Source: Gordonia sp. PP30
GTDB lineage: Bacteria > Actinomycetota > Actinomycetes > Mycobacteriales > Mycobacteriaceae
DNA length: 64,000 bases
Assembly: GCF_023100845.1 (NCBI RefSeq)
Contig: NZ_CP095864.1
Location: 496,001 to 560,000 of the forward strand
Direction of reading: 5' to 3'
The notes under the pieces were generated by a model. That model saw only the letters and a list, made by a program, of their open reading frames with translations, did not search any database and was not told the origin of the DNA. A program made the translations under genes and the position numbers. Shown piece by piece: positions 1-8,165 of this stretch (the first letter of the stretch is position 1; every line of letters begins with the position of its first letter).

Positions 1-1677
1 GCCGAGCTTGTCGGCGTGGCTGCCCGGCATGCGGCCGTACATCGAGCCCTTGCCGTGGACCACCTCGTCGTGGCTGATCGGCAGGACGAAGTTCTCGGTG
101 AACGCGTACGTGATGCCGAAGGTGAGGTTGTCGTGGTGGTAGCGGCGGTGGACGGGGTCCTTGCCGAAATAGGTCAGCGAATCGTTCATCCAGCCCAGGT
201 TCCATTTGAAGCCGAAACCCAGGCCGCCGTCGTCGACGCGCCCGGTGACCCGCGGGAAGGTGGTGGACTCCTCGGCGACCATCATGACGCCCGGATGCTC
301 GGCGTAGGCGGCGGCGTTGGCCTTCCGCAGGAAGGCGATCGCCTCGTAGTTCTCCCGGCCGCCGTCCTTGTTGGGCACCCACTCGCCGGGCCCGCGCGAG
401 TAGTCGCGGTAGAGCATCGAGGCGACGGCGTCCACGCGCAGTCCGTCGAGGTGATATTCGTCGAGCCAGTACAGCGCGTTCGCGATGAGGTAGTTCGCCA
501 CCTCCGGCCGGCCGTAGTTGAAGATCAGCGTGTTCCAGTCGGGATGGAACCCCTCCTGGGGATTGGCGTGCTCGTACAGGGCGGTGCCGTCCAGCCGGCC
601 CAGGCCGTGCTGATCGGTGGGGAAGTGCCCGGGCACCCAGTCGGCCAGCACCCCGATCCCGCGGGCGTGCGCGGCGTCGACCAGGGCCGCGAACTCGGCG
701 CCGGTGCCGTACCGGATGGTGGGCGCGAAGAGCCCGATCGGCTGATAGCCCCACGATCCGTCGAACGGATGCTCGGAGATCGGCAGCACCTCGATGTGCG
801 TGAAGCCCAGCTCGGCGACGTAGTCGATCAGCTCGGTGGCCAGTTCCGGGTACGACGGCGGGTCGCCCTCGTCGTCGCGCCGCCACGAACCGAGATGCAC
901 CTCGTAGATGCTGATCGGCGCGTCGACCGCGTTGCGGCGGCTGCGGTCCGACAGCCACGCGCGGTCGTGCCAGTGGTGCGTGCCGAGGCGCCGGACGACC
1001 GAACCGGTGCGCGGCGGAAGCTCGGCGCCGAAGCCGACCGGATCGGCCTTCATCGGCATCGCCCGGCCACCCGGCCCGATGAGGTGGTACTTGTACACCT
1101 CGCCCTCACCGATCCCGGGCACGAACAGTTCCCACACCCCGGTCGCACCGCGCCGGCGCATCGGGTGGGCGGTGGGATTCCAGTCGTTGAAGTCGCCGAC
1201 CACCGCGACCTGCTCGGCCTCGGGTGCCCACACCGCGAAGTGCACTCCGGCGACCTCGTCGTGGACCGTCGGGTGAGCGCCGAGTACCCGCCACAGCCTG
1301 CGGTGATTGCCCTCGCCGATCAGGTGCTCGTCGATCGCGCCGAGCACCGGCGAGAACCGGTACGGGTCTTCCCGCTCCACGAGGGTGCCGTCCGCCCGCT
1401 CGACCCGCAGCCGGTAGAACGGCAGGAACGGGCCGACGAAGACGCCGTCGGCGGCCGGGTGCCGGGTCGCCTCGGCCTCATCGGTGTCGTTGACGATCCA
1501 CACGCGGCGCGCACCCGGAACGTGCACGACGACGTACCGGCCGTCGTCGGTGGGCCCGAGGACCGCAAACGGATCGCGATGGCGGCCCTGCACCAGCAGG
1601 TGCGCCTCGGCGTCGCCGAGGATCTGCGCGAGCGTGTCCTCCCCGAGGGGGACTACAGGGCGGGAGTGATGGTCCAT
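1..1677 (-). CDS. glgB: 1,4-alpha-glucan branching enzyme (3' end beyond window)
   Basis: Forms alpha-1,6 branches in glycogen from alpha-1,4 chains (GH13). Reading the minus strand from an ATG at 1677 gives 559 codons before the window edge, against about 730 in the family, so the C-terminus is missing. An N-terminal module is followed by a CBM48-type stretch (VAVVGDFNDWNP), then the catalytic barrel with HIEVLPISEHPFDGSWGYQ and DGLRVDAVASMLY, whose Asp near residue 416 is the expected nucleophile, and late ISHDEVVHGKGSM. The start overlaps the 3' end of the upstream glgP by 25 bp in another frame, so the two are very likely co-transcribed and translationally coupled. Confidence 0.95.
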   Translation of the reverse strand, partial: MDHHSRPVVPLGEDTLAQILGDAEAHLLVQGRHRDPFAVLGPTDDGRYVVVHVPGARRVWIVNDTDEAEATRHPAADGVFVGPFLPFYRLRVERADGTLVEREDPYRFSPVLGAIDEHLIGEGNHRRLWRVLGAHPTVHDEVAGVHFAVWAPEAEQVAVVGDFNDWNPTAHPMRRRGATGVWELFVPGIGEGEVYKYHLIGPGGRAMPMKADPVGFGAELPPRTGSVVRRLGTHHWHDRAWLSDRSRRNAVDAPISIYEVHLGSWRRDDEGDPPSYPELATELIDYVAELGFTHIEVLPISEHPFDGSWGYQPIGLFAPTIRYGTGAEFAALVDAAHARGIGVLADWVPGHFPTDQHGLGRLDGTALYEHANPQEGFHPDWNTLIFNYGRPEVANYLIANALYWLDEYHLDGLRVDAVASMLYRDYSRGPGEWVPNKDGGRENYEAIAFLRKANAAAYAEHPGVMMVAEESTTFPRVTGRVDDGGLGFGFKWNLGWMNDSLTYFGKDPVHRRYHHDNLTFGITYAFTENFVLPISHDEVVHGKGSMYGRMPGSHADKLG

Positions 1678-4091
1678 ATCTCGCTCATGTACTCCCGGAT
1701 CGCCCGGTCCGAGCTGAAGAAGCCCATGCGAGCGATGTTGTGGACGGCCATCGTCTGCCACCTCGGGTAGTCCCGATAGGCGGCGTCGACCTCGGTCTGG
1801 GCCGCGTCGTACGCGTCGAAGTCGGAGGCGACCAGGAAGTAGTCGCTGTTCCAGAGCATGTCGAGGATGCCGCCGTAGCGGTGCGTGTCACCCGGGCTGA
1901 AGGTGCCCTCGGCGATGGTCTGCAAGACGTCGCGCAGCGGCTGGCTGGCCTCGATGGCGGTCCGCGCGTGATCGGGCTCGCTCCGCCGCGCCGCGACCTC
2001 GTCGGCGGTCAGGCCGAACAGGAAGAAGTTGTCGGGGCCGACCTGTTCACGGATCTCGACGTTCGCGCCGTCGAGCGTGCCGATGGTCAGCGCGCCGTTG
2101 AGCGCGAACTTCATGTTGCCGGTACCGGAGGCCTCCATTCCGGCGGTGGAGATCTGCTCGGACAGATCGGCCGCGGGGATCAGCTTCTCGGCCATCGACA
2201 CGTTGTAGTTCGCCGGGTACACCACGCGCAGCAGGTCGCGGGTCTGCGGATCGTCGTTCACCACGGCGCCGACGTCGTTGATGAGCGCGATGATGTCCTT
2301 GGCCATGGCGTAGCTGGGGGCGGCCTTCCCACCGAATATCTTGACCCGCGGCACCCAGCCGGCATCCGGGTCGGCCTTGATCCGCTGCCAGTGCGCGATG
2401 GTCCAGAGAATGTTGAGCAGTTGCCGTTTGTACTCGTGCAGCCGTTTGATCTGCACGTCGTAGAGGGCGTCGACCGGAATCTGGATGTCGTGATGCTCGG
2501 CGAGCCAGTTCGCCAGACGCACCTTGGCCAGCCGCTTGGTGACGCCGTAGCGCTCGCGGAACTCCGGGTCGTCGGCGCGCGGATCCAGCTCGCGCAGCCG
2601 GTCCAGATCGGTCTCCCAGCCCGCGCCGACGGATTCGGTGATGAGCTGGGCGAGCGGCGGATTGGCCAGCTTGAGCCAGCGGCGCGGGGTGATCCCGTTG
2701 GTGACGTTGACGATGCGGCCGCCGTGCAGCTCGTCGAGAGCCGGGAACAGGTTCTCCCGGACGAGCTCGGTGTGCAGCGCCGAGACGCCGTTGACCCGGT
2801 GGCTCGTGACGAACGCCAGCTCACCCATCCTGACGTCGCCGTCGCCGATCAGGCCGACCCCGTCCGGGCGGGGACCGTGCAGCTGGGCATCCCGCGAATC
2901 GAGTCGTTCGATGATCTGCAGATGACGCGGCAGCACCTTGCGCATCAGCCCGACGGACCAGCGCTCGAGGGCCTCGGGGAGCAGCGTGTGGTTGGTGTAG
3001 CCGAGGACCTGCGTGGAGACGTCGACGGCGCGGTCGAAGTCGAAACCGTGCTCGTCGACCAGCAGCCGGATCAGCTCGGGGCCGGCGATCGCCGGATGGG
3101 TGTCGTTCATCTGGATCGCGGCGTAGTCCGGCAGCCGGGACAGATCGTCGTGGTCTTCGAGGTAGCGCCGCAGAATGTCCTGCACCGACGCGGAGGTGAG
3201 GAAGTACTCCTGGGAGAGCCGCAGTTCCTTGCCCCGGTCGGTGGTGTCGTCCGGGTACAGCACGCGGCTGAGGGTGCGGGCCCAGGCTTCGGGCTCGGCG
3301 GCGGCCGCGTAGTCGCCCGCGTTGAAGCGGCCGAGGTCGAACAGATCGGCGCTGGGCTTGGCGGCCCAGAGCCGCAGGGTGTTGGCCCATCGCCCGCCCC
3401 AGCCGACCACGGGGGTGTCGTGCGCCTCGGCGATCACCGACAGCCGCGGCGTCCAGATCTGCCGCCCGTCCTGCTCCACCACGTCGCCGCGCAAGCCGAC
3501 CCGGTAGGCGGCCTCCGGCCGGGTGAAGTACCACGGATTGTCGCTGACCAGCCAGTCCTCGGGCTCCTCGACCTGGCGGCCGTCGGCGAAACGCTGCTTG
3601 AACAAGCCGTGCTCGTATTGCAGGCCGTAGCCGTAAGCGGGGCACGCCAGAGTCGCCATCGACTCCAGGTAGCACGCGGCCAGGCGCCCGAGACCGCCGT
3701 TGCCCAGCGCCGCATCGGGTTCGTCCTCGGCGATGTCGAAGAAGTCGAGACCGAGCTGTTCCATCGCCTCGACGGCGATGTCGCGCAGACCGAGGTTGAT
3801 CGCGACGTCCTCCAGCAGCCGGCCGATCAGGAACTCCATCGACAGGTAGTAGACCCGCTTGCGGCGCTCCTCCCACGTCCGCCGGGTCGCGGTGAACCAC
3901 GGTTCCATCGCGCGATCCCGGAGGGCGAAGCTCAGCGCCATCCGCCAGGCGAACTTCGACGCGTGCGCGGTATCGGTGCCCATCCCGTATCGCAGATGAT
4001 GCAGCAGCGACCGGCGGAACTCGTCGACCGTCGGTACGGGCAGCGTCAGATCATCCGGATCGACCTCGCGCACTTCCAAGGACTCGGACAT
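1653..4091 (-). CDS. glgP: glycogen/maltodextrin phosphorylase
   Basis: PLP-dependent phosphorolysis of alpha-1,4-glucans to glucose-1-phosphate, in the cytoplasm. The 812-residue product has the length of the E. coli GlgP/MalP type. Visible family stretches include YYLSMEFLIGR, ALGNGGLGRLAACYLES, QMNDTHPAIAGPELIRLL, IKRLHEYKRQLLN and the PLP region EASGTGNMKFALNGALTIG, with the Schiff-base Lys near residue 661. I chose the ATG at 4091 (MSESLEVREV), preceded by AGGGAG at 4 nt; a TTG one codon upstream is possible but less likely. First gene of a glgP-glgB unit: one debranches or shortens the polymer, the other builds branches. Confidence 0.95.
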   Translation of the reverse strand: MSESLEVREVDPDDLTLPVPTVDEFRRSLLHHLRYGMGTDTAHASKFAWRMALSFALRDRAMEPWFTATRRTWEERRKRVYYLSMEFLIGRLLEDVAINLGLRDIAVEAMEQLGLDFFDIAEDEPDAALGNGGLGRLAACYLESMATLACPAYGYGLQYEHGLFKQRFADGRQVEEPEDWLVSDNPWYFTRPEAAYRVGLRGDVVEQDGRQIWTPRLSVIAEAHDTPVVGWGGRWANTLRLWAAKPSADLFDLGRFNAGDYAAAAEPEAWARTLSRVLYPDDTTDRGKELRLSQEYFLTSASVQDILRRYLEDHDDLSRLPDYAAIQMNDTHPAIAGPELIRLLVDEHGFDFDRAVDVSTQVLGYTNHTLLPEALERWSVGLMRKVLPRHLQIIERLDSRDAQLHGPRPDGVGLIGDGDVRMGELAFVTSHRVNGVSALHTELVRENLFPALDELHGGRIVNVTNGITPRRWLKLANPPLAQLITESVGAGWETDLDRLRELDPRADDPEFRERYGVTKRLAKVRLANWLAEHHDIQIPVDALYDVQIKRLHEYKRQLLNILWTIAHWQRIKADPDAGWVPRVKIFGGKAAPSYAMAKDIIALINDVGAVVNDDPQTRDLLRVVYPANYNVSMAEKLIPAADLSEQISTAGMEASGTGNMKFALNGALTIGTLDGANVEIREQVGPDNFFLFGLTADEVAARRSEPDHARTAIEASQPLRDVLQTIAEGTFSPGDTHRYGGILDMLWNSDYFLVASDFDAYDAAQTEVDAAYRDYPRWQTMAVHNIARMGFFSSDRAIREYMSEIWTITPAL

Positions 4092-4263
4092 CAAACTCCC
4101 TCAGCAGGCGGGGCGATCACGATGGATTGATCGTATCGCCGGATGCCCGGTCGTGTGGGGTGAGTGACGGCCTCATCTCTTACGGGTGATTCTCGCGCGT
4201 CGTTCGCGCGGTACCGGGGTGGTGTGCGGAAGACTCGGGGCCATCGACCGATGAGGAGGACCC

Positions 4264-4689
4264 ATGTCGAATCCCGCCGCCGGCACTCTCGGCCCCGTCG
4301 AACTGATGGTGGTCTCGCTCGCCCAGCCGGCGCCGTCGCCCGAGGTGATCGGTGCGCTGGTCGCCCAGGTGGAGGCCGGTGTGGTCCGGGTGCTCGACTT
4401 CGTGGTGGTCACCAAATCGGTGGCCGGAGACGTCGAGGTGACCGAGGTGGAGTTCGACGCGCTCGGCGCGACGGCGCTCGACCTGGCCGTTCCCGGACTG
4501 ACCGGCGACGAGGACATCGAGGTGCTCGCCGAGACGCTGGAACCCGGTGCCACCGCCGCGATCGTCGCCCTGGAACTGGTGTGGGCCCGGGAACTCGGTG
4601 CCCGGCTGGCCGCCGAGGGCAGCGAGGTGGTCGCGTCCGAACGGATCCCGTCGGTCGTGGTGAACGAGATCGCCGCACTCGCCGACTGA
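4264..4689 (+). CDS. DUF6325 family protein
   Basis: 141 residues with no signal peptide or membrane segment, rich in acidic and branched residues (DFVVVTKSVAGDVEVTEVEF, LTGDEDIEVLAETLEPG). The opening GPVELMVVSL and the ALELVWARELGARLAAEG stretch resemble the small actinobacterial DUF6325 family, whose function is unknown. GAGGAGG sits 5-10 nt before the ATG. The next gene, 50 bp downstream on the same strand, encodes a SHOCT-domain protein, a pairing I recall from other actinobacteria, so the two probably form one transcript and may act together. Family assignment is from memory of the pattern; no biochemical role can be given. Confidence 0.75.
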   Translation: MSNPAAGTLGPVELMVVSLAQPAPSPEVIGALVAQVEAGVVRVLDFVVVTKSVAGDVEVTEVEFDALGATALDLAVPGLTGDEDIEVLAETLEPGATAAIVALELVWARELGARLAAEGSEVVASERIPSVVVNEIAALAD

Positions 4690-4739
4690 ATCCGGCCACG
4701 CCGTCCCCTATACCCACTGATCACCGAGGAGAACACGAC

Positions 4740-5078
4740 ATGCGACGAGCTGGACGACCCGGCCTCATCGGACTCGCGGCCCGCACGGCCGTGGTGACCG
4801 GCACCGCCAACGCGATGGGCAACCGCGCCGCGAACCGCCGCGCCGAACAGGCGCAGAACGCGCAGGCGCAGGCCGCGTGGCAGCAGCAACAGGCCGCCGA
4901 GGCGTACGCCGCCCAGCAGCAGGCTCAGGCGGCGGCTGCCGCCGCGGCTCCGGCGCCCGCCCCCGCGGCCGGCGGCACCGACCTGACCGCGGAGCTGATG
5001 AAGCTGGCCGATCTGCACACCAAGGGCCTGCTGTCGGACGACGAGTTCGCCGCCGCGAAGGCGAAGCTGCTCGCTTAG
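4740..5078 (+). CDS. SHOCT domain protein
   Basis: 112 residues. An N-terminal hydrophobic-to-basic stretch (GLIGLAARTAVVTG) is followed by a Gln/Ala-rich low-complexity middle (about residues 35-80, AQAQAAWQQQQAAEAYAAQQ) and a C-terminal SHOCT motif of about 30 residues (LMKLADLHTKGLLSDDEFAA). SHOCT modules are short helical pairs commonly linked to oligomerisation or membrane association. GAGGAG precedes the ATG by 9 nt. It follows the DUF6325 gene and is the last gene before a long non-coding repeat region. Function unknown. Confidence 0.85.
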   Translation: MRRAGRPGLIGLAARTAVVTGTANAMGNRAANRRAEQAQNAQAQAAWQQQQAAEAYAAQQQAQAAAAAAAPAPAPAAGGTDLTAELMKLADLHTKGLLSDDEFAAAKAKLLA

Positions 5079-5121
5079 CGGGCGGCGCGCTGGACTGCGG
5101 GCTCGGTGTCGTTCCGACGCG

Positions 5122-5312
5122 CGGTTGAGGCGCTCGCGATCAGCCGGTGGAGCCGGTTGCCTTCAGCGCGTTGAGGTGGATGTCAGCAGCGCGTGGGGAT
5201 GCCAGCAGCGGGCGGAGGCGGTTGCCGGCAGCCTGTTGAGCCGGTTGCCAGCAGCGAGTGGGGATGCCGGCAGCGGGCGGAGGTGGATGCCAGCAGCCCG
5301 TTGAGCCGGTCA
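5122..5312. repeat. degenerate 22-bp tandem repeat array, block 1
   Basis: About eight head-to-tail units of 21-23 bp with an approximate consensus GGNTGCCAGCAGCSNGTKGA. The period is not a multiple of three and stop codons occur in the frames I looked at, so I regard it as non-coding. It ends just before a hairpin whose arms read GTGTCGAAACG (5331-5341) and CGTTTCGACAC (5358-5368). Its last 87 bp recur exactly in block 2. It lies in the 680-bp gap after the SHOCT gene, in which I see no gene. Confidence 0.85.
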
Positions 5313-5344
5313 AGCCGCTAGGCGCAGACCGTGTCGAAACGCCT
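5258..5344. repeat. exact 87-bp direct repeat, copy 1
   Basis: Identical base for base to 5600-5686, at a distance of 342 bp. It contains the last repeat units of block 1 plus the unique sequence up to and including one arm of the GTGTCGAAACG hairpin. The flanks differ immediately outside. The identity suggests a recent segmental duplication or gene conversion within the array. Confidence 0.95.
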
Positions 5345-5476
5345 CTCTCGCCGGGGTCGTTTCGACACGACCCGGGTCCTGAGCTGGCGCGGCGGAGCAT
5401 GCGACGACGCGGCGTCGAAGGGCGCCCTTGCGGGCTCGGGTCGGCTCAACGGGCTGGTGGGGGCCGGTTTGGCGCA

Positions 5477-5654
5477 GCGGGCGGTTGAGGCGGTTGCCAA
5501 GCAGCCCGTTGAGCCTGATGCCAACAGCCGGTGGAGGCGGTTGCCTTCAGCGCGTGGAGGTGGTTGCTAGCAGCCTGTTAAGTCGGATGCCAGCAGCGCG
5601 TGGGGATGCCGGCAGCGGGCGGAGGTGGATGCCAGCAGCCCGTTGAGCCGGTCA
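5477..5654. repeat. degenerate 22-bp tandem repeat array, block 2
   Basis: Second block of about eight units of the same 21-23 bp repeat, with units beginning GGTTGCC or GGATGCC followed by AGCAGC. Its last units lie in the second copy of the 87-bp duplication (5600-5686). The block is followed by GTGTCGAAACG at 5673-5683 and an imperfect partner CGTTTCGACGC further on. Non-coding by period and stop codons. Confidence 0.85.
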
Positions 5655-5761
5655 AGCCGCTAGGCGCAGACCGTGTCGAAACGCCTTCGGACTGGCCGTT
5701 TCGACGCGGGCGGGGGCCGGGCGGCTCGACGGGCAGGGACTCCGAGGTTCCCGACCTCCCG

Positions 5762-6427
5762 TCAGCGAGCTCCGCGGAGGGCGTCGTCGATGGGGACGGA
5801 GCCGTCGGTGAAGGGGATGTCCCGGCCGACGGTGGACGGATCGGCGAGTACCGCGGCGGCGACCGCCGCGACGTTGGCGCGCGATGTACCGGGATTGTCG
5901 TCGGCGCGTACCGCGGCGGGATCGATGGCGCCGGTGGGCTCGTCCAGGGTGAGGCGGCCGGGCATCAGGATGGTCCAGTCGAGTCCGGAGGCGCGCAGGG
6001 CGGTGTCGGCGGCGGCCTTCGCCTCGGCGTACGGGTAGAACGAGTTGTCTTGCGGCACACCGTGGTCGGGTCCCGCCCCGAGGTACGACACCATCACGAA
6101 GCGGCGGACGCCCGCGGCCGAGGCCGCGTCCATCACCCGCAGGGCCGCGTCTCGATCGACCGCGTAGGTGCGCGCGGGGTCGCCGCCGCCCGCGCCTGCC
6201 GTGAACACCACGGCGTCGGCCCGGGCCGCGGTCAGCACCGCGGCGAGTTCCGGCGCGGAGGCGGTCTCGATGTCGAGCAACAGCGGATTGGCTCCGGTGC
6301 GGGAGACGTCGATCGCGTGCTCGGGGTCGCGGATCACCGAGGTGACGGTGTCGCCGCGTGCGGTCAGGATCGGGGCCAGGAGAAGGGCCACTTTGCCGTG
6401 GCCCCCGATGATCACGATATTCGCCAT
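5762..6427 (-). CDS. NAD(P)H-binding atypical SDR family reductase
   Basis: 221 residues starting MANIVIIGGHGKVA, the glycine-rich dinucleotide-binding loop (GGHGKV, residues 8-13) of atypical short-chain dehydrogenases of the YwnB/YtfG/NmrA-like group. ADAVVFTAGAGGGDP, RFVMVSYLGAG and a YPYAEAKAAAD segment with the active-site-like Tyr and Lys are all visible, and a WTILMPGRLT stretch follows. Length fits the family (about 210-220). Substrate unknown; such proteins are often redox sensors or quinone reductases. Transcribed alone on the minus strand, with a repeat-bearing 222-bp gap upstream. Confidence 0.85.
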   Translation of the reverse strand: MANIVIIGGHGKVALLLAPILTARGDTVTSVIRDPEHAIDVSRTGANPLLLDIETASAPELAAVLTAARADAVVFTAGAGGGDPARTYAVDRDAALRVMDAASAAGVRRFVMVSYLGAGPDHGVPQDNSFYPYAEAKAAADTALRASGLDWTILMPGRLTLDEPTGAIDPAAVRADDNPGTSRANVAAVAAAVLADPSTVGRDIPFTDGSVPIDDALRGAR

Positions 6428-6536
6428 GGCATCGACCGTACCGATCGCTGGATTCCGCCTGGACTCGTGAGTCCCGGCGCCGTCCGTCGGTGGCGAGTGA
6501 TCACGCCGGGAGCACGCGCCGCACGACCTCGCGATC

Positions 6537-6624
6537 GTGATCCGTCGCGGATCGTGTCGCCGGCCGACAGACGTCGCGGATCCTGGCGGATCGCCAAGCG
6601 AATACGCGACGGATTTCGGCCTGT
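6537..6624. repeat. dispersed palindrome-rich intergenic repeat, copy D1
   Basis: Begins with GTGATCCGTCGCGGATC, itself containing the GATCCG...CGGATC palindrome, also present at 30139-30155. Positions 6565-6592 (28 bp) are the exact reverse complement of 30192-30219 in the spacer before the peroxiredoxin gene. The spacer 6428-6649 contains no gene I can support. Function unknown; likely a REP-like element. Confidence 0.8.
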
Positions 6625-6649
6625 CGGCCTCGGGTCCACCGTGACACCG

Positions 6650-7513
6650 CTAGAGACCGCGGCTCTCCAGGAAGTCGTCGATGGCGGTGGCGAACACCTG
6701 ATTGTCGTCGCCCACCACCATGTGGCCGGCGCCGCCGACGTCGACGAGTTCGGCGTGCGGAATGCGCTCGAGCATGGCCCGGGCGCCCTCCTCCGAGACG
6801 ACGTCGGACTGGCGGCCCCGTACCACCAGCGTCGGCACGGTCACGTTGCGCGCGGCCGCGCCGAGACGTTCGGGGTCCGAGTGCGCCCGCGGTTCGTCGT
6901 CGGAATCACGCATGAACGCCGGATCCCAGTGCCAATACCAGCGGCCGTCCGCGCGCTGCCGGACGTTCTTGCGCAGACCGTCGAGATTGCGGGATCGTTT
7001 GCGTTCCGGGGTGTATTCGGCGATGGCATCGGCCACCTCGTCGAGCGTGGCGAAGCCGTCCAGGTGGGTGTTCATGAAGTTCTGGATCCGCTGGATGCCC
7101 TCGGGCTCGACATCGACCACCACGTCGACCAAGACCAGTCCGGCGGCGGCGTCGGGATGCTCGCCGGCGACGCAGAGGCTGGTGATGCCGCCCAGCGAGG
7201 CGCCGATCAGGATCGGGGCGGTGGGCAGCGTGCCGAGGACCCTCAGCAGGTCGCCGGCGAAGGCGTCGAGGTCGTAGTCGCCGTCGGCGGCCCACTCGCT
7301 GTCGCCGTGCCCGCGCAGGTCGAGCGTGTACACGTCGTGGCCGCGGGCGGCGAGGGCGCGGGCGGAGCGATCCCACGAGTGCCGGGTCTGGCCGCCGCCG
7401 TGCAAGAGCAGCAGCGTCGAGCGGCGTGGGGCGTCGTCGTCGATCCAGCGGTCACCGGCCAGCGCGGGGTGGCCGTCGTCGAGGGTGAAGGGAATCGGGC
7501 TGATCTCCGACAC
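6650..7513 (-). CDS. alpha/beta hydrolase
   Basis: 287 residues of the alpha/beta-hydrolase fold. The oxyanion region is LLLLHGGGQTRHSW (about residues 34-47), the nucleophile elbow is GASLGG (Ser near 104), the acid is probably the Asp in RGRQSDVV, and the histidine lies in GAGHMVVGDD near the C-terminus. DLRGHGDSEW is the usual post-strand-4 loop. GTG start at 7513 preceded by AAGGAG at 5 nt. Substrate unknown; resembles epoxide hydrolase/esterase relatives. A nearby imperfect inverted repeat around 7526-7546 may be its operator, which I could not confirm. Confidence 0.9.
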   Translation of the reverse strand: MSEISPIPFTLDDGHPALAGDRWIDDDAPRRSTLLLLHGGGQTRHSWDRSARALAARGHDVYTLDLRGHGDSEWAADGDYDLDAFAGDLLRVLGTLPTAPILIGASLGGITSLCVAGEHPDAAAGLVLVDVVVDVEPEGIQRIQNFMNTHLDGFATLDEVADAIAEYTPERKRSRNLDGLRKNVRQRADGRWYWHWDPAFMRDSDDEPRAHSDPERLGAAARNVTVPTLVVRGRQSDVVSEEGARAMLERIPHAELVDVGGAGHMVVGDDNQVFATAIDDFLESRGL

Positions 7514-7553
7514 GGCGACTCCTTAGAAGATTATGCACAATATCTCCTCTGTT

Positions 7554-8033
7554 CTACCCGACGGCCGGGGCGCCGAGCCAGGCGGCCACTGTGCCCAGGA
7601 ACTCCCGCAGCGCGGGGAGGTCGGCGGCGGGGAAGCGGCGGGCGAGTCGTTCCAGGTGGAGTTGCGAGAACGGGTCGGCGATCAGGTCGGTGATGTCGTC
7701 GCGCCGGATGACGAGGGCCTGGTAGGTGTCCTCGAGGTAGTCCTCGATCCAGTCGACGGCGAGGCGCTCGGTGGTCTCGTCGGTGCGCCAGCCGGCCGGG
7801 ACGGGTCCGTCCGGAGAGCGCAGCGGGCCACCGTCGGTGCGTTCGATCCGGACGTAGTGCTCGCCGTCGTCGAGGGTGAGGCCGCCGTCGTCGAGGGTGA
7901 CCAGCGAGTCGGTTCCGGCCATCCGGGTGAGTGCGCCGAAGGCGGCGAGTCGCCGGGCGACATCGGTCAGCAAACGGGATTCGGTCACGACGACAACGGT
8001 ATCCCGTGCCAGGTGATGCGCATTCTGTGCCAT
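7554..8033 (-). CDS. conserved hypothetical protein
   Basis: 159 residues if started at the ATG at 8033 (MAQNAHHLARDTVVVV); a GTG at 7988 (VTESRLLTDVARRL) is a reasonable alternative, and neither has a strong ribosome-binding site. No signal peptide or membrane span. The middle is acidic and beta-like (TLDDGEHYVRIERTDGGPL), followed by a helical C-terminus (LAVDWIEDYLEDTYQALVIR). I do not recognise a family. It lies divergently from the NCS1 permease, with 132 bp between the chosen starts. Confidence 0.6.
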   Translation of the reverse strand: MAQNAHHLARDTVVVVTESRLLTDVARRLAAFGALTRMAGTDSLVTLDDGGLTLDDGEHYVRIERTDGGPLRSPDGPVPAGWRTDETTERLAVDWIEDYLEDTYQALVIRRDDITDLIADPFSQLHLERLARRFPAADLPALREFLGTVAAWLGAPAVG

Positions 8034-8165
8034 ACCGGCGAATCTTCCGCCGGAGTGGGGCGGGAGTCGCGGTGACAGGGAAATAATCAGGCGACAACAC
8101 CGAACCCACGGACGCGGGGTTGCGAGATGTCGTCCGTGATCGGCCGTAGAGGCGAGGAGTGGCGC

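Noticed and set aside
16..4130. Very long + strand open frames (about 584 and 796 codons) opposite glgB and glgP
   Set aside because: They are antisense to genes with clear family motifs; long antisense frames are expected at this GC content, and the + strand products are Val/Asp/Arg-rich with no recognisable motif.
5122..5654. Possible CRISPR array
   Set aside because: Units are 21-23 bp, head to tail with no unique spacers and no cas genes; it is a degenerate tandem repeat.
7524..7550. Imperfect inverted repeat GATTATGCACAATATC upstream of the alpha/beta hydrolase as an operator
   Set aside because: Only about 10 of 16 positions are symmetric and no regulator gene adjoins; too weak to list.
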